A stretch of DNA of 64,000 bases, taken from positions 1-64,000 of the forward strand of contig JBOGOC010000062.1 of NCBI GenBank assembly GCA_050747525.1, in the 5' to 3' direction. The position numbers and the translations under genes are program-made. The stretch is from JBOGOC01 sp050747525. Lineage in GTDB: Bacteria > Acidobacteriota > Polarisedimenticolia > JACPZX01 > DASXTC01. Shown here in pieces: positions 8,071-16,543 of the stretch (the stretch's first letter is position 1; each line of letters begins with the position of its first letter). The notes beneath the pieces were generated by a model. The model did no database searches. It worked only from the letters and a program-made list of their open reading frames with translations, and was not told where the DNA came from.

Positions 8071-11000
8071 ATGCAGACGCTGGCCGAGATCTGCATCCGC
8101 CGCCCGGTGTTCGCCACCATGATCATCATGGCCCTGGTCGTGGTGGGGGCGGCCGGGTTCGGCCACCTGGGAGTGGACCGCTTCCCTTCGGTGGACCTCC
8201 CCACCGTCAACGTACGCACGACTCTGCCGGGCGCCTCCCCCGAAGAAGTCGAGACCGAGCTGTCCGAGGTCATCGAGGAGGCGGTCAACACCGTCGAGGG
8301 GATCAGCGAGCTGCGATCCGTCTCCGGGCAGGGAAGCTCGATCGTCATTGCCACCTTCAACCTCGACCGTGACATCGACACCGCCGCCCAGGACGTGCGG
8401 GACCGCGTGGCTGCCGTGGTCCGGGACCTTCCGCCGGACGCCCAGCCACCCATCGTGGCCAAGTTCGACAACGACTCCACCCCCGTGCTCACCCTGGCCC
8501 TGTCGGGAGATCGGTCGCTGCGCGAGCTGACCGAGATGGCCGACAAGGTGGTCAAGGTGCAGATGGAGCGCGCGTCCGGAGTGGGGGAGGTGCGGCTCGA
8601 GGGGGGACTTGAGCGCGCCCTCAACGTCTGGGTGGAGGCGGACCGTCTGGCGGCCTACAGGCTCCCCATCAGCACGGTGCGCGAGGCCATCCGACGGCAG
8701 AACGCCAGCGTGCCCGGAGGCAACGTCACCTCGGGGCCCAACGAGTCGGTGCTGCGCACCATGGGGCGCATCGATGACGCCGCGGGGTTCAACGATCTGG
8801 TCATCGCGGTCGTGGACGGCGCGCCGATCCGGGTGCGCGACATCGGCTGGGCGGAGGACGGCACCAAGGAACAGCGCTCGGTGGCCCGCCTGGACGGCGT
8901 CCCCACGGTGACCCTGGAGGTGCGCCGGCAGTCGGGCGCCAACACCGTGGCCGTGATCGATGCGGCCAAGGCGGCCCTGCCTCGCATCGCCGCGCAGCTT
9001 CCCGCCGACGTGAAGCTGTTGCCGATACGCGACCAGTCGCGCTACATCCGCAGCGCCCTGCACGAGATCGAGACCCACCTGGTGCTGGGGAGCATCCTGG
9101 CCACCCTGGTGGTGCTGGCCTTCATGCGCAACTGGCGCTCCACGCTGATCGCGGGGGTGGCCATCCCCACCTCGGTGGTGTCCACCTTCGGCGTCATGTG
9201 GGCGCTCGACTACACGCTCAACAGCGTCACCATGCTGGCCCTGGTGCTGATGGTGGGAGTGGTGATCGACGACGCGATCGTGGTGCTGGAGAACATCTTC
9301 CGCTTCGTGGACGAGAAGAAGATGCGCCCCTTCGAGGCCGCGCGGGCGGCCACGGCCGAGATCGGGCTGGCGGTCATGGCCACCACCTTCAGCCTGGTGG
9401 TCATCTTCGTCCCCGTCTCGTTCATGTCCAGCATCTCGGGACGGTTCCTGTACCAGTTCGGCATCACCGCCGCCGTGGCCGTGCTGGTGAGCCTGCTGGT
9501 CTCCTTCACCCTCACGCCGATGATGAGCGCCCGCCTGCTGCGGCCCGAGAGCCAGGAGGGAGGACGCACCAGGTCGCGCTCGGGTTTCTACGCACGCGTG
9601 GATCGTGGCTACGGGAAGATGCTGACCTGGTCGCTGGATCACCGCCGGGTGGTCCTGTGGGGCGCGGCCGCGGTGGTGGCCTCCTCCGTGCCGCTGTATG
9701 CCCTGGTGCGCCAGGAATACGTCCCCAGCCAGGTGGACGAGGCCGAGTTCGACGTGAACGTGAACGCCCCGGAAGGGACGAGCCTCGCGGCCATGGATGA
9801 GATGATGCGGGAGGTCGAGACCGAGCTGAAAGCCACCCGCGGCGTGCGCATGGTGCTGGCCTCGTCCGGCGGGAGCTTCCTGGGCGCCGTGAATCAGGGG
9901 CGGGCCTATGTGCGCATCGCCCCGCACGAGGAACGCATCTTCTCGCTGCGACGCCTGGGGAGCGAGCTGCTGCGTGGGCGGCCCTGGCGCGCCTTCATGG
10001 ACAATTACGGGCAGGCCGAGGTGATGGCCGAGGTGCGCCAGCGCCTGCGCCGCTTCAAGGATCTGCGCACCTCGGTGCGCAACGCGCCGTCGTTCAACAT
10101 CGGCGGCGGTAACTGGGAGATCGACTTCGTCCTGCGCGGGCCGGACCTGGAGACACTGGCCCGCTACGCCGAGGAGCTGCGGAGCCGCGCTCCCGAGCTG
10201 GGTATCATCGACGCCGACACCACCCTGAAGCTGGACAAGCCCGAGCTGCGCGTGGTGATCGACCGGTCGCGCGCCGCCGATCTGGGGGTGGACACACAGG
10301 AGATCGCGCAGGCCCTGCGTCTGATGGTGGGAGGCGACGAGGAGGTCTCCCGGTTCCGCGATCCGGCCGCCAGCGAGGACTACGACGTCCAGCTCCGGCT
10401 TTCGGAGCGAGATCGCGGCGACCCGGAGACGATCTCCCGCCTGTACGTGGGCCGTGAGGGGAGCTCGGACATGGTGAGGCTGGACAACGTGGTCAGTATC
10501 GAGCCCGCCACCACATCCTCGCGTATCGACCGGCTGGACCGGCAGCGGCAGGTGAGCCTGCGCGCGCAGGTGGCCCCGGGCTTCGCCCTGGCGGATCGCC
10601 TGGCGGCGCTGAGGGAGGCCGCGGCCGGCATGAACCTGCCGCCGGCCTATTCCACGACGGTGTCAGGGCGTGCCCGCGAGCTGGAGCGCACCTTCACCGA
10701 GTTCCTGTGGGCCTTCGCGCTGTCGGTGGTCTTCATGTACATGATCCTGGCGGCGCAGTACGAGAGCTTCGTGGATCCTCTGACCATCCTGCTCTCCCTG
10801 CCCTTGTCGGTCCCGTTCGCCCTGCTCTCGCTGTGGGGGACCGGAAACACGCTGAACCTCTATTCGGCCCTGGGGATCCTGGTGCTGTTCGGCGTGGTGA
10901 AGAAGAACGCCATCCTGCAGATCGACCACATGAACCAGCTTCGCCGGTCCGGCAAGGAGCGCCGTGAGGCGATCCTGCAGGCCAACCACGATCGCCTGCG

Positions 11001-11250
11001 CCCGATCCTCATGACCACCCTGACCCTGGTGGCCGGGATGCTTCCGCTCGCTCTGGGGACCGGGCCGGGAGCCGAGGAGCGCCGCGCCGTGGCGGTGGTG
11101 GTGATCGGCGGGCAGAGCCTGTGCCTGCTGTTGACGCTGCTGGTCACGCCGGTGGCGTACGCAGGGGTCGACGATCTGGTGACGGTGCTGCGGGCGCGGC
11201 TGGCTCCGCGCCGGCGGTCGCTGTCTCCCGTCGCGCCACCTCACTCCTGA
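8071..11250 (+). CDS. RND efflux transporter, AcrB/HAE-1 type
   Basis: The 1059-residue protein is of normal length for an AcrB-family inner-membrane proton/drug antiporter. TM1 opens at IRRPVFATMIIMAL, with two large periplasmic loops and a TM4 that carries the proton-relay pair Asp400-Asp401 in MVGVVIDDAIVVLENI. The second half repeats the layout and has a TM10 lysine in FGVVKKNAILQIDHM. It partners the adaptor encoded immediately upstream. Its stop overlaps the start of the hydrolase gene by one base (TGATG). The substrate range is unpredictable from sequence; the subfamily motifs point to hydrophobic organic compounds rather than heavy metals. Confidence 0.93.
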   Translation: MQTLAEICIRRPVFATMIIMALVVVGAAGFGHLGVDRFPSVDLPTVNVRTTLPGASPEEVETELSEVIEEAVNTVEGISELRSVSGQGSSIVIATFNLDRDIDTAAQDVRDRVAAVVRDLPPDAQPPIVAKFDNDSTPVLTLALSGDRSLRELTEMADKVVKVQMERASGVGEVRLEGGLERALNVWVEADRLAAYRLPISTVREAIRRQNASVPGGNVTSGPNESVLRTMGRIDDAAGFNDLVIAVVDGAPIRVRDIGWAEDGTKEQRSVARLDGVPTVTLEVRRQSGANTVAVIDAAKAALPRIAAQLPADVKLLPIRDQSRYIRSALHEIETHLVLGSILATLVVLAFMRNWRSTLIAGVAIPTSVVSTFGVMWALDYTLNSVTMLALVLMVGVVIDDAIVVLENIFRFVDEKKMRPFEAARAATAEIGLAVMATTFSLVVIFVPVSFMSSISGRFLYQFGITAAVAVLVSLLVSFTLTPMMSARLLRPESQEGGRTRSRSGFYARVDRGYGKMLTWSLDHRRVVLWGAAAVVASSVPLYALVRQEYVPSQVDEAEFDVNVNAPEGTSLAAMDEMMREVETELKATRGVRMVLASSGGSFLGAVNQGRAYVRIAPHEERIFSLRRLGSELLRGRPWRAFMDNYGQAEVMAEVRQRLRRFKDLRTSVRNAPSFNIGGGNWEIDFVLRGPDLETLARYAEELRSRAPELGIIDADTTLKLDKPELRVVIDRSRAADLGVDTQEIAQALRLMVGGDEEVSRFRDPAASEDYDVQLRLSERDRGDPETISRLYVGREGSSDMVRLDNVVSIEPATTSSRIDRLDRQRQVSLRAQVAPGFALADRLAALREAAAGMNLPPAYSTTVSGRARELERTFTEFLWAFALSVVFMYMILAAQYESFVDPLTILLSLPLSVPFALLSLWGTGNTLNLYSALGILVLFGVVKKNAILQIDHMNQLRRSGKERREAILQANHDRLRPILMTTLTLVAGMLPLALGTGPGAEERRAVAVVVIGGQSLCLLLTLLVTPVAYAGVDDLVTVLRARLAPRRRSLSPVAPPHS

Positions 11251-12257
11251 TGCTCAGGCCGGTCGCCACCTTCATCGACGACTACCGCATCTGGTACAAG
11301 GTGACCTTCCAGCGCGGGCGCATCCTGACCACCCGCGGCGATGCCTGGCGCGATCTGGGGCATCCGGACCTGCTGGCGGAACCGGGCCGCTGGTTCGGAA
11401 ACGGCCATGCCGTGCCCGACGTGAGGCGCGAGACGCCGCGCGCAGGACGGCTCGCGGACGTGATCCCTTTCTCGTTTCCGTCGCCCCGTCCCATCGAAGG
11501 GTATCCGTACGCCGAGACCAACACCGTCTGCGGCTTCCTCCACCTGTGCCGCGGCCGCCCGGGCGCTCCGGCGATCGTGCTGTCGCATGGCTGGGCGCAC
11601 GACGACCACCGGACCGTGGAGAGGATCTTCGTGGAGCCTCTGCTGGAGGCCGGGTTCTCGGTGGCCGTGGTGGCGCATCCCTTTCACTTCGATCGGACTC
11701 CGGCCGGCACCTACAGCGGCGAGCTGATGGTGACCGGCGACGTGGTTCTCACCGCCGAGGCCTTCCGCCAGGGAGTGGCCGACCTGAGCGCGGCGGTGAG
11801 CTGGCTGCGTGACGAGGGTCTGAACGTCGGGGTGATGGGGTATTCCCTGGGCGGCTACCTGGCGGCGCTGGTGGCCTGCGTGCGCGACGACCTTGGCGCC
11901 GTGGTGATCGGCGCGGCCGGGGATTCGGTCGTCTCGCCCATCCTGGACACCCGCCTGGGGGTGAACGTGCGGGAGGACCTGTCACAATCCGGAATGCACG
12001 CGCGCGACCGGCTCGAGACGGCCTGGGGGATCATCTCGCCGGGACGCCTCGCGCCGCGTGTTCCGCGCGAGCGGATCCTGATGGTGGCGGGGGAGTGGGA
12101 CCGGATCATGCTGCCGTCCTCGGTGCAGCGTCTTCAGGAGGCGTGGGGCCGCCCCGAGCTGCGATGGGAGCCGCAGGGGCACTACACGCTGCTGGCCGTC
12201 CCCGGCCGGCTGGTGCGGCGGAGCCTCCCCTTTCTGCAGCAGACAATGGGTCCATAG
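11250..12257 (+). CDS. Alpha/beta hydrolase (ABHD18-like)
   Basis: The 335-residue cytoplasmic enzyme has the nucleophile elbow GYSLGG with Ser199, an oxyanion-type LSHGW at about 111-115, and likely acid and base residues Asp284 (GEWDRIM) and His311 (QGHYTLL). No signal peptide is seen. The start ATG overlaps the RND pump stop, so it is the third gene of the efflux operon. That placement could mean it processes a pump substrate, but this is speculation. Family members include esterases and uncharacterised ABHD18-type proteins; the substrate cannot be named. Confidence 0.75.
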   Translation: MLRPVATFIDDYRIWYKVTFQRGRILTTRGDAWRDLGHPDLLAEPGRWFGNGHAVPDVRRETPRAGRLADVIPFSFPSPRPIEGYPYAETNTVCGFLHLCRGRPGAPAIVLSHGWAHDDHRTVERIFVEPLLEAGFSVAVVAHPFHFDRTPAGTYSGELMVTGDVVLTAEAFRQGVADLSAAVSWLRDEGLNVGVMGYSLGGYLAALVACVRDDLGAVVIGAAGDSVVSPILDTRLGVNVREDLSQSGMHARDRLETAWGIISPGRLAPRVPRERILMVAGEWDRIMLPSSVQRLQEAWGRPELRWEPQGHYTLLAVPGRLVRRSLPFLQQTMGP

Positions 12258-12545
12258 GCAGGACAAGAGAATTTCCGTGCCCGCCGGGCCGTAGGGCGGT
12301 ATGATGGGAGGCCTGCCCAACAAAGACGAGGTGCGCCATGGTACGCATCGCCATACGCTTGGTCCTGCCCGGCGACCTATCCTGAGGACTCGCCGGAGCT
12401 GAGCACTGCAAGTTCCACTGTAGAAAGGGCACCGAACCCGATCCGGTGCAGGCTCCTCGGGAACGCATCGCTCCTCAGTAAGACGGCTCAGTCCCGATAT
12501 GCCCGCCCCACGATTGGATTGGATCCACTTTCAGGAGGTGACCGT
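12258..12545. other. Intergenic region with a potential structured RNA leader
   Basis: The 288 bases before the Cys-rich gene contain a base-pairing arrangement. 12381-12388 can pair with 12454-12461 (8 bp, one G-U) and encloses a 6-bp hairpin (12429-12434 with 12444-12449, nine-base loop). No known riboswitch motif was recognised. A strong ribosome site (AGGAGGTG, 12533-12540) ends the region. Confidence 0.3.
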
Positions 12546-12836
12546 ATGACCAGCATCGTCAGACGCGTTCTGCTCTCGTTCCTGCTGGCAGTCGTTCTCT
12601 TCGGGCCGGCTTCGCCTCTCGGGGCGGTGTGCGGACCCTGCTACTCACGGTGCGTCGATTCCTGCAATCTGACCAGGGCGGCCTGCGATGAGCATTGTGA
12701 TGCGGTCTGCCCGTCTCTCTATGCGCCCGGCTCCGTGGAGCTCATGGTCTGCCTCCAGGCCTGTCATGGAGCCTGTCTCGATGAAAGCCAGGACTGCAAG
12801 GTTCTCTGCAAGAGCAACAAGTTCCCGCAGCCGTGA
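12546..12836 (+). CDS. Secreted 12-cysteine mini-protein with duplicated twin-CX3C module
   Basis: The 96-residue product has a signal peptide (about 1-27) and a mature part of about 69 residues with 12 cysteines (29, 32, 36, 40, 47, 51, 55, 69, 73, 77, 84, 88). Cys32-51 and Cys69-88 share the exact spacing CX3CX3CX6CX3C, displaced by 37 residues, so the protein looks like a tandem duplication of one module. CX3C pairs separated by a short turn suit a disulfide-stapled helical hairpin. The start is fixed by AGGAGGTG five bases upstream. I do not recognise the family. Metal binding or a disulfide-rich periplasmic or extracellular protein are the main options. Confidence 0.75.
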   Translation: MTSIVRRVLLSFLLAVVLFGPASPLGAVCGPCYSRCVDSCNLTRAACDEHCDAVCPSLYAPGSVELMVCLQACHGACLDESQDCKVLCKSNKFPQP

Positions 12837-12837
12837 C

Positions 12838-13290
12838 TCACGGCTTGAAGTTGGAGACGTTTCCTACGCGGAGCCATCGACCGTCCCGCTTCTCGTAGAG
12901 CTCGATCCAGGCGCTGACGAACTCGAGGGGAGTCTTACCTCCCTCGGCGTTGGTCTGAGAACCCCGCGCCTCGACCTGGACGATCACCCAGCCCAACGTG
13001 CCGTCACCGGACACCTTGACCACCGGGTCGGTGAGGTCGCGATACTCCTCGAAGACGGTGGAGCGCAAGTACGGGCCGAGGCGCTCCCTTCGCTCCTGGA
13101 GAGTCGGCCGGGAGATCTCGCCGCGATTCGCGACCACGTAGTCGGCCGATTCGTCCTTCAGGAGCAGCTCGACGTCGCTTAGGCGATGCGCGCGCATGAC
13201 CTTCTCATGCAGCTCGCGCAGCAGGCCGGCGTCGGTGCTTTGCGCCAGTGACAGGGCCGCCGCCAGGGAGACCCAGTGCAGGAGGTTCAC
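12838..13290 (-). CDS. Secreted NTF2-like (SnoaL/DUF4440-type) protein
   Basis: The 150-residue product has a short signal peptide (LLHWVSLAAALSLAQS) and an NTF2-like alpha+beta fold. Its features are an N-terminal helix (ELHEKVMRAHRLSDVELLLKD), the ADYV segment, and C-terminal strands with WIELYEKRDGRWLRVGNVSNF. Such proteins often act as small-ligand binding or isomerase-like domains; no catalytic residues can be named. The GTG start has GAGGAGG upstream; a longer frame to 13623 would be antisense to hpnE. It lies 145 bases downstream of hpnE on the same strand and may be the last gene of the hpn operon. Confidence 0.6.
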   Translation of the reverse strand: MNLLHWVSLAAALSLAQSTDAGLLRELHEKVMRAHRLSDVELLLKDESADYVVANRGEISRPTLQERRERLGPYLRSTVFEEYRDLTDPVVKVSGDGTLGWVIVQVEARGSQTNAEGGKTPLEFVSAWIELYEKRDGRWLRVGNVSNFKP

Positions 13291-13435
13291 CGCTTCCTCC
13301 TCTTCACGCGTCTGGTCTTCGTCGGCGCGGCCGACCGCCGCGCCCGGCCGGGCCATCAGGTCGGGCAAAAGCTCCTGGCGCGGTACTTGTGTCCGCGTGA
13401 GCAGGTCTTCCATCCGCCGCGGTTCGCTTTGGGCA

Positions 13436-14770
13436 TCAGCGTGTCCCCTGGTGGAGCAGCATCCGCGCGCATCCCTGCCCGCTGCGCACGGCCGACTCGA
13501 TGGTGGCAGGCATGCCGCGCATCGTCCAGTCGCCCGCCAGCAGCAGGTTGCGCCAGGCGGTGCGCGGGCCGGGGCGAAGCGGCTCGGTCTCGACGGTGGC
13601 CGAGAAGGTCGCCGTCCGCTCACGCACCACCATCCACCGGCGCAGCGGGATCGCGCGCGCTTCGGGGAGGCAGGCGCCCAGCTCGTCCCAGGCCAGCCGC
13701 GCCAGCTCCTCGTTGAGGCGCTCCCCCAGTCCGTCGGCCGCGCTGATGACCGCCGCGAGGTGACCGGCTCCTTCGCCCAGGATCCGCCCCTTGTTGAAGA
13801 TCCAGTGGATGGTGCCGTCGGGCATCGCCGCGAAGTCGACGGCGTCGAGCGACCTCAGGGGCCGTTCGGGCCAGAGGTTGATGGATACGATGGGTGATGA
13901 CGCGAACCGCTCGAGCCCATCGACGGGGACTCCGAGCCGCCGCGCCGCGTCGGGAGGGACGGCGCACACGAAGGCGTCCGCCGGCAGCTCAGTGCCGTCG
14001 CGCAGCACGGCCGCGCGGACGCCGTCCCCCTCCACGCGCAGCTGGGCGACGGGGGCGCCGGTCGTCACGCGCGCCCCGCGCGCTTCGAGCCATCGCCGCG
14101 CCGGCTCCGCGTACAGCTCGGACAGTCCGACGGTGGCCACGCCCAGGCCCGAGTCCGACGCCCGCGCGAGGAATCCTTCGCGCAGCACGCACGCCAGCAG
14201 GGACGCCGGGGCCGTCCGGGGAGAGGCGTTCAGCGTCGCGATGGCCAGCGGGTGCCACAGCAGGCGGCGCAGGGCCGGCGTCTGCCCCAGACGATCCAGC
14301 CAGTCCGACACGGTGACGGCCTCCAGATCCCTTGCCGTCGCCGGATCAGCCAGCCGGCGCAACGCCGGCCCGGCCGCCAGCAGCGCGGCCCGATCGCGTG
14401 CCCCCAGCCCTTTCATCGCCAGGAGCCCCGCCACGAGGTGCCAGGGAGCGGGAAGCGGCGCGCCGCGCAGCACAGTGCGGCGCCCCGGCTCCAGGTAGTC
14501 GACGCGCAGACGGCGCTGGTATCTGACCCTGTCCGCCGCGCCGATGGTCTCCAGAAAGGCCCGCGTGGAGCCGTAGCAGGCCATGAACAGGTGCTGGCCG
14601 TTGTCCACGACGTCGCCCGACTCGCCGTCCACGAAGGACGTGGCGCGCCCGCCGGGCTCGCGGCGGGCCTCCAGCAGTGTGACCCGGGCGCCGTGCCCCG
14701 CCAGCGCCACGGCGCATGAGAGCCCCGCGAAGCCCCCGCCGATGACGACGATGCTGCCGGGGGGCGCCAT
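13436..14770 (-). CDS. hpnE: Hydroxysqualene dehydroxylase HpnE
   Basis: The 444-residue flavoprotein of the amine-oxidase/phytoene-desaturase superfamily has the FAD-binding VVIGGGFAGLSCA at residues 8-20. A second glycine/Arg-rich motif (EPGGRATSFVDG) and the squalene-associated desaturase segment VVDNGQHLFMACY follow. A C-terminal FAD motif includes LAGDWTMRGMPATIESAVRSG. In the HpnCDE pathway it removes the hydroxyl of hydroxysqualene to give squalene, using reduced FAD. It is the third gene of a tightly coupled operon; its ATG overlaps the hpnD stop by one base. Squalene then feeds hopanoid synthesis, but no cyclase gene is in the window. Confidence 0.9.
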   Translation of the reverse strand: MAPPGSIVVIGGGFAGLSCAVALAGHGARVTLLEARREPGGRATSFVDGESGDVVDNGQHLFMACYGSTRAFLETIGAADRVRYQRRLRVDYLEPGRRTVLRGAPLPAPWHLVAGLLAMKGLGARDRAALLAAGPALRRLADPATARDLEAVTVSDWLDRLGQTPALRRLLWHPLAIATLNASPRTAPASLLACVLREGFLARASDSGLGVATVGLSELYAEPARRWLEARGARVTTGAPVAQLRVEGDGVRAAVLRDGTELPADAFVCAVPPDAARRLGVPVDGLERFASSPIVSINLWPERPLRSLDAVDFAAMPDGTIHWIFNKGRILGEGAGHLAAVISAADGLGERLNEELARLAWDELGACLPEARAIPLRRWMVVRERTATFSATVETEPLRPGPRTAWRNLLLAGDWTMRGMPATIESAVRSGQGCARMLLHQGTR

Positions 14771-15630
14771 CAGCGCGACAGGGCGCGGCGCCGCAGGTAG
14801 ACGCGCGCCGCGATCGCCATCCTGCGCGCGCGCGAGAGGGACACTCGCGAGCCCAGCACATCGTGGCCGCGGGCCTCGATGGCGCCCAGAAGGCGCTCGT
14901 AGATCGCGCCCATGATCTCGGCTGCCATGAGGGCGCGACGGTCGGTCCCCTCGAGCAGCCGCGAGGCCTGCGCGAACAGGGCGCGGGCGCGTCCGCACTC
15001 CTTTTCCATCAGGCGCGTGAACGCGGGCGAGGGGCGATCGGCCGTGAGGTCCGCCTCGGGGCAGCGGCACGCCGCCAGGTCCTCCATGGGGATGTAGATC
15101 CTCCCGCGCAGGGCGTCGGGCTTCACGTCGCGCACGATGTTGGTGAGCTGGAACGCCTGCCCCAGGGCGATGGCGTAGGCGCGCTCCGTCGGCCCCGGAC
15201 AGCCGAAGATCTCCAGACACGCCAACCCTACGGCCGACGCCACCCGGTCGCAGTAGACCTGAAGGTCGGCCCAGGTGTCGTACCGGCGCGGAACGATGTC
15301 CATGGAGACCCCTTCGATCACGTCCTCCAGATCCTGCCGTCGGATGGGATAGGGGCCCAGGTGTTCGGCCAGGGTGCGTGTGATGGGATGCGTCGCGCGC
15401 CCGGCGTAGCAGGCGTCCAGCTCGCGCCGCCAGGCGTCAATCCGGCGCGCCGCCTCGGCGGGATCGGGGGCGGCGTCCACCGAATCGTCCACCTCGCGGC
15501 AGAAGGCGTACAGGGCCTCGATCGCCTTTCGCTGCGGGCGCGGAAGGAAGAGAAACGCGTAGTAGAAGTTGCTCCCGCTGCGCCGGGCGATCCTGGACGC
15601 CAGGGCCTGATCCGTGATCGCGGCGCTCAT
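14770..15630 (-). CDS. hpnD: Presqualene diphosphate synthase HpnD
   Basis: The 286-residue trans-isoprenyl diphosphate synthase (squalene/phytoene synthase fold) has the first Asp-rich motif at EVDDSVD (Asp48, Asp49, Asp52). The second is in the QLTNIVRDV segment, and the RIYIPMEDL signature is present. It should condense two farnesyl diphosphates to presqualene diphosphate. Its start overlaps the hpnC stop by four bases and its stop overlaps the hpnE start by one base. Assignment to HpnD rather than HpnC rests on its position and on the NIVRDVKPDALRGRIYIP block typical of HpnD. Confidence 0.9.
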   Translation of the reverse strand: MSAAITDQALASRIARRSGSNFYYAFLFLPRPQRKAIEALYAFCREVDDSVDAAPDPAEAARRIDAWRRELDACYAGRATHPITRTLAEHLGPYPIRRQDLEDVIEGVSMDIVPRRYDTWADLQVYCDRVASAVGLACLEIFGCPGPTERAYAIALGQAFQLTNIVRDVKPDALRGRIYIPMEDLAACRCPEADLTADRPSPAFTRLMEKECGRARALFAQASRLLEGTDRRALMAAEIMGAIYERLLGAIEARGHDVLGSRVSLSRARRMAIAARVYLRRRALSR

Positions 15631-16523
15631 CGCCTGCGCAGGGCGGCGCGCGCCACGAGGCGGCCCCAATCCGGAGTGGAGAGCGTCGGCCGCCGGGTGA
15701 AGACGTCGAACCGCGAGGCTTCGAGCAGGTCGAGCACGCGGCGGCCCCCCATCAGCACGAGCCGCAGCTCGAACCCCAGCCGCCCTCCCACCTGGTCGGG
15801 AAGCGCTTGGCCGAGGTCGAACATCTGCCGCGTGCGCCGTGTCTGAAAGGCCATCAGCTCCACGAACGGCTCGGTCACGATGCGGCGGGCCGCCATGGCG
15901 GACAGCATCTCGGCGGTGCAGCCGAAGCGGAGCATCTCGGAGCGAGGCAGGTAGCAGCGGCCCTTGTCCAGGTCCACCGCCACGTCCTGCCAGAAGTTGG
16001 TGAGCTGCAGCGCGGTGCAGATGGCGTCCGACATCTCGAGAAGGTGCGCCTCTCCGCGCCTCGACAGGGCCAGCACCAGCCGCCCGACGGGGTTGGCCGA
16101 CAGGCGGCAGTACGCCAGCAGCTCGTCGAACGTCTCGTACCCGTTCACGCGCACGTCCTGCTCGAAGGCCGAGATCAGGTCGTGCAGCAGGGCGGCCGGC
16201 AGGCCGTGCCGCAGGATGGTGTCGGAGAGCGCCACGAAGACCGGCTCGTCCGCGTCGCCCGCGGCCGCCCGGTCCAGCCGCTCGCGCCACCCGGACAGCA
16301 GCTGCAGGCGCCGCCCTTCGAAGGTGGCTTCGTCGGCGAAGTCGTCGGCCAGCCGCGCGAACGCGTAGATGGCGGCCACGTGTGGCCGCAGCCGGCGCGG
16401 GAGCAGGAGAGACGCCACGGGGAAGTTCTCGTAGTGCCGCCGGGCGATCGATTCGCAGTGCGCGTAGGCGTCGCGCAGGCGCGCGGCCTGGTCCGCGGCG
16501 GGTGTGCTAGCGTGCGGGCTCAC
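15627..16523 (-). CDS. hpnC: Hydroxysqualene synthase HpnC
   Basis: The 298-residue squalene/phytoene synthase-family enzyme has Asp-rich motif 1 at RLADDFADE (Asp60, Asp61, Asp64). Motif 2 is within QLTNFWQDVAVD, and the KGRCYLP block follows. HpnC converts presqualene diphosphate to hydroxysqualene. It is the first gene of hpnC-hpnD-hpnE, starts with GTG, and is divergent from the PLP decarboxylase gene with only 20 bases between them. The promoters of one or both must therefore overlap coding sequence. The four-base overlap with hpnD implies coupled translation. Confidence 0.9.
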   Translation of the reverse strand: MSPHASTPAADQAARLRDAYAHCESIARRHYENFPVASLLLPRRLRPHVAAIYAFARLADDFADEATFEGRRLQLLSGWRERLDRAAAGDADEPVFVALSDTILRHGLPAALLHDLISAFEQDVRVNGYETFDELLAYCRLSANPVGRLVLALSRRGEAHLLEMSDAICTALQLTNFWQDVAVDLDKGRCYLPRSEMLRFGCTAEMLSAMAARRIVTEPFVELMAFQTRRTRQMFDLGQALPDQVGGRLGFELRLVLMGGRRVLDLLEASRFDVFTRRPTLSTPDWGRLVARAALRRR

Positions 16524-16543
16524 TGCGGGAGGATACCACCACC

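Noticed and set aside
7405..9927. 840-codon minus-strand open frame
   Set aside because: Antisense to the RND adaptor and pump genes; low-complexity His/Gly/Asp-rich translation.
12381..12461. tRNA-like or known riboswitch fold
   Set aside because: No anticodon arm, T-loop consensus or CCA-type acceptor; no known riboswitch core recognised.
13436..15220. 594-codon version of the hpnE frame
   Set aside because: The extra N-terminal part lies over hpnD in another frame; the FAD motif follows directly after the ATG at 14770.
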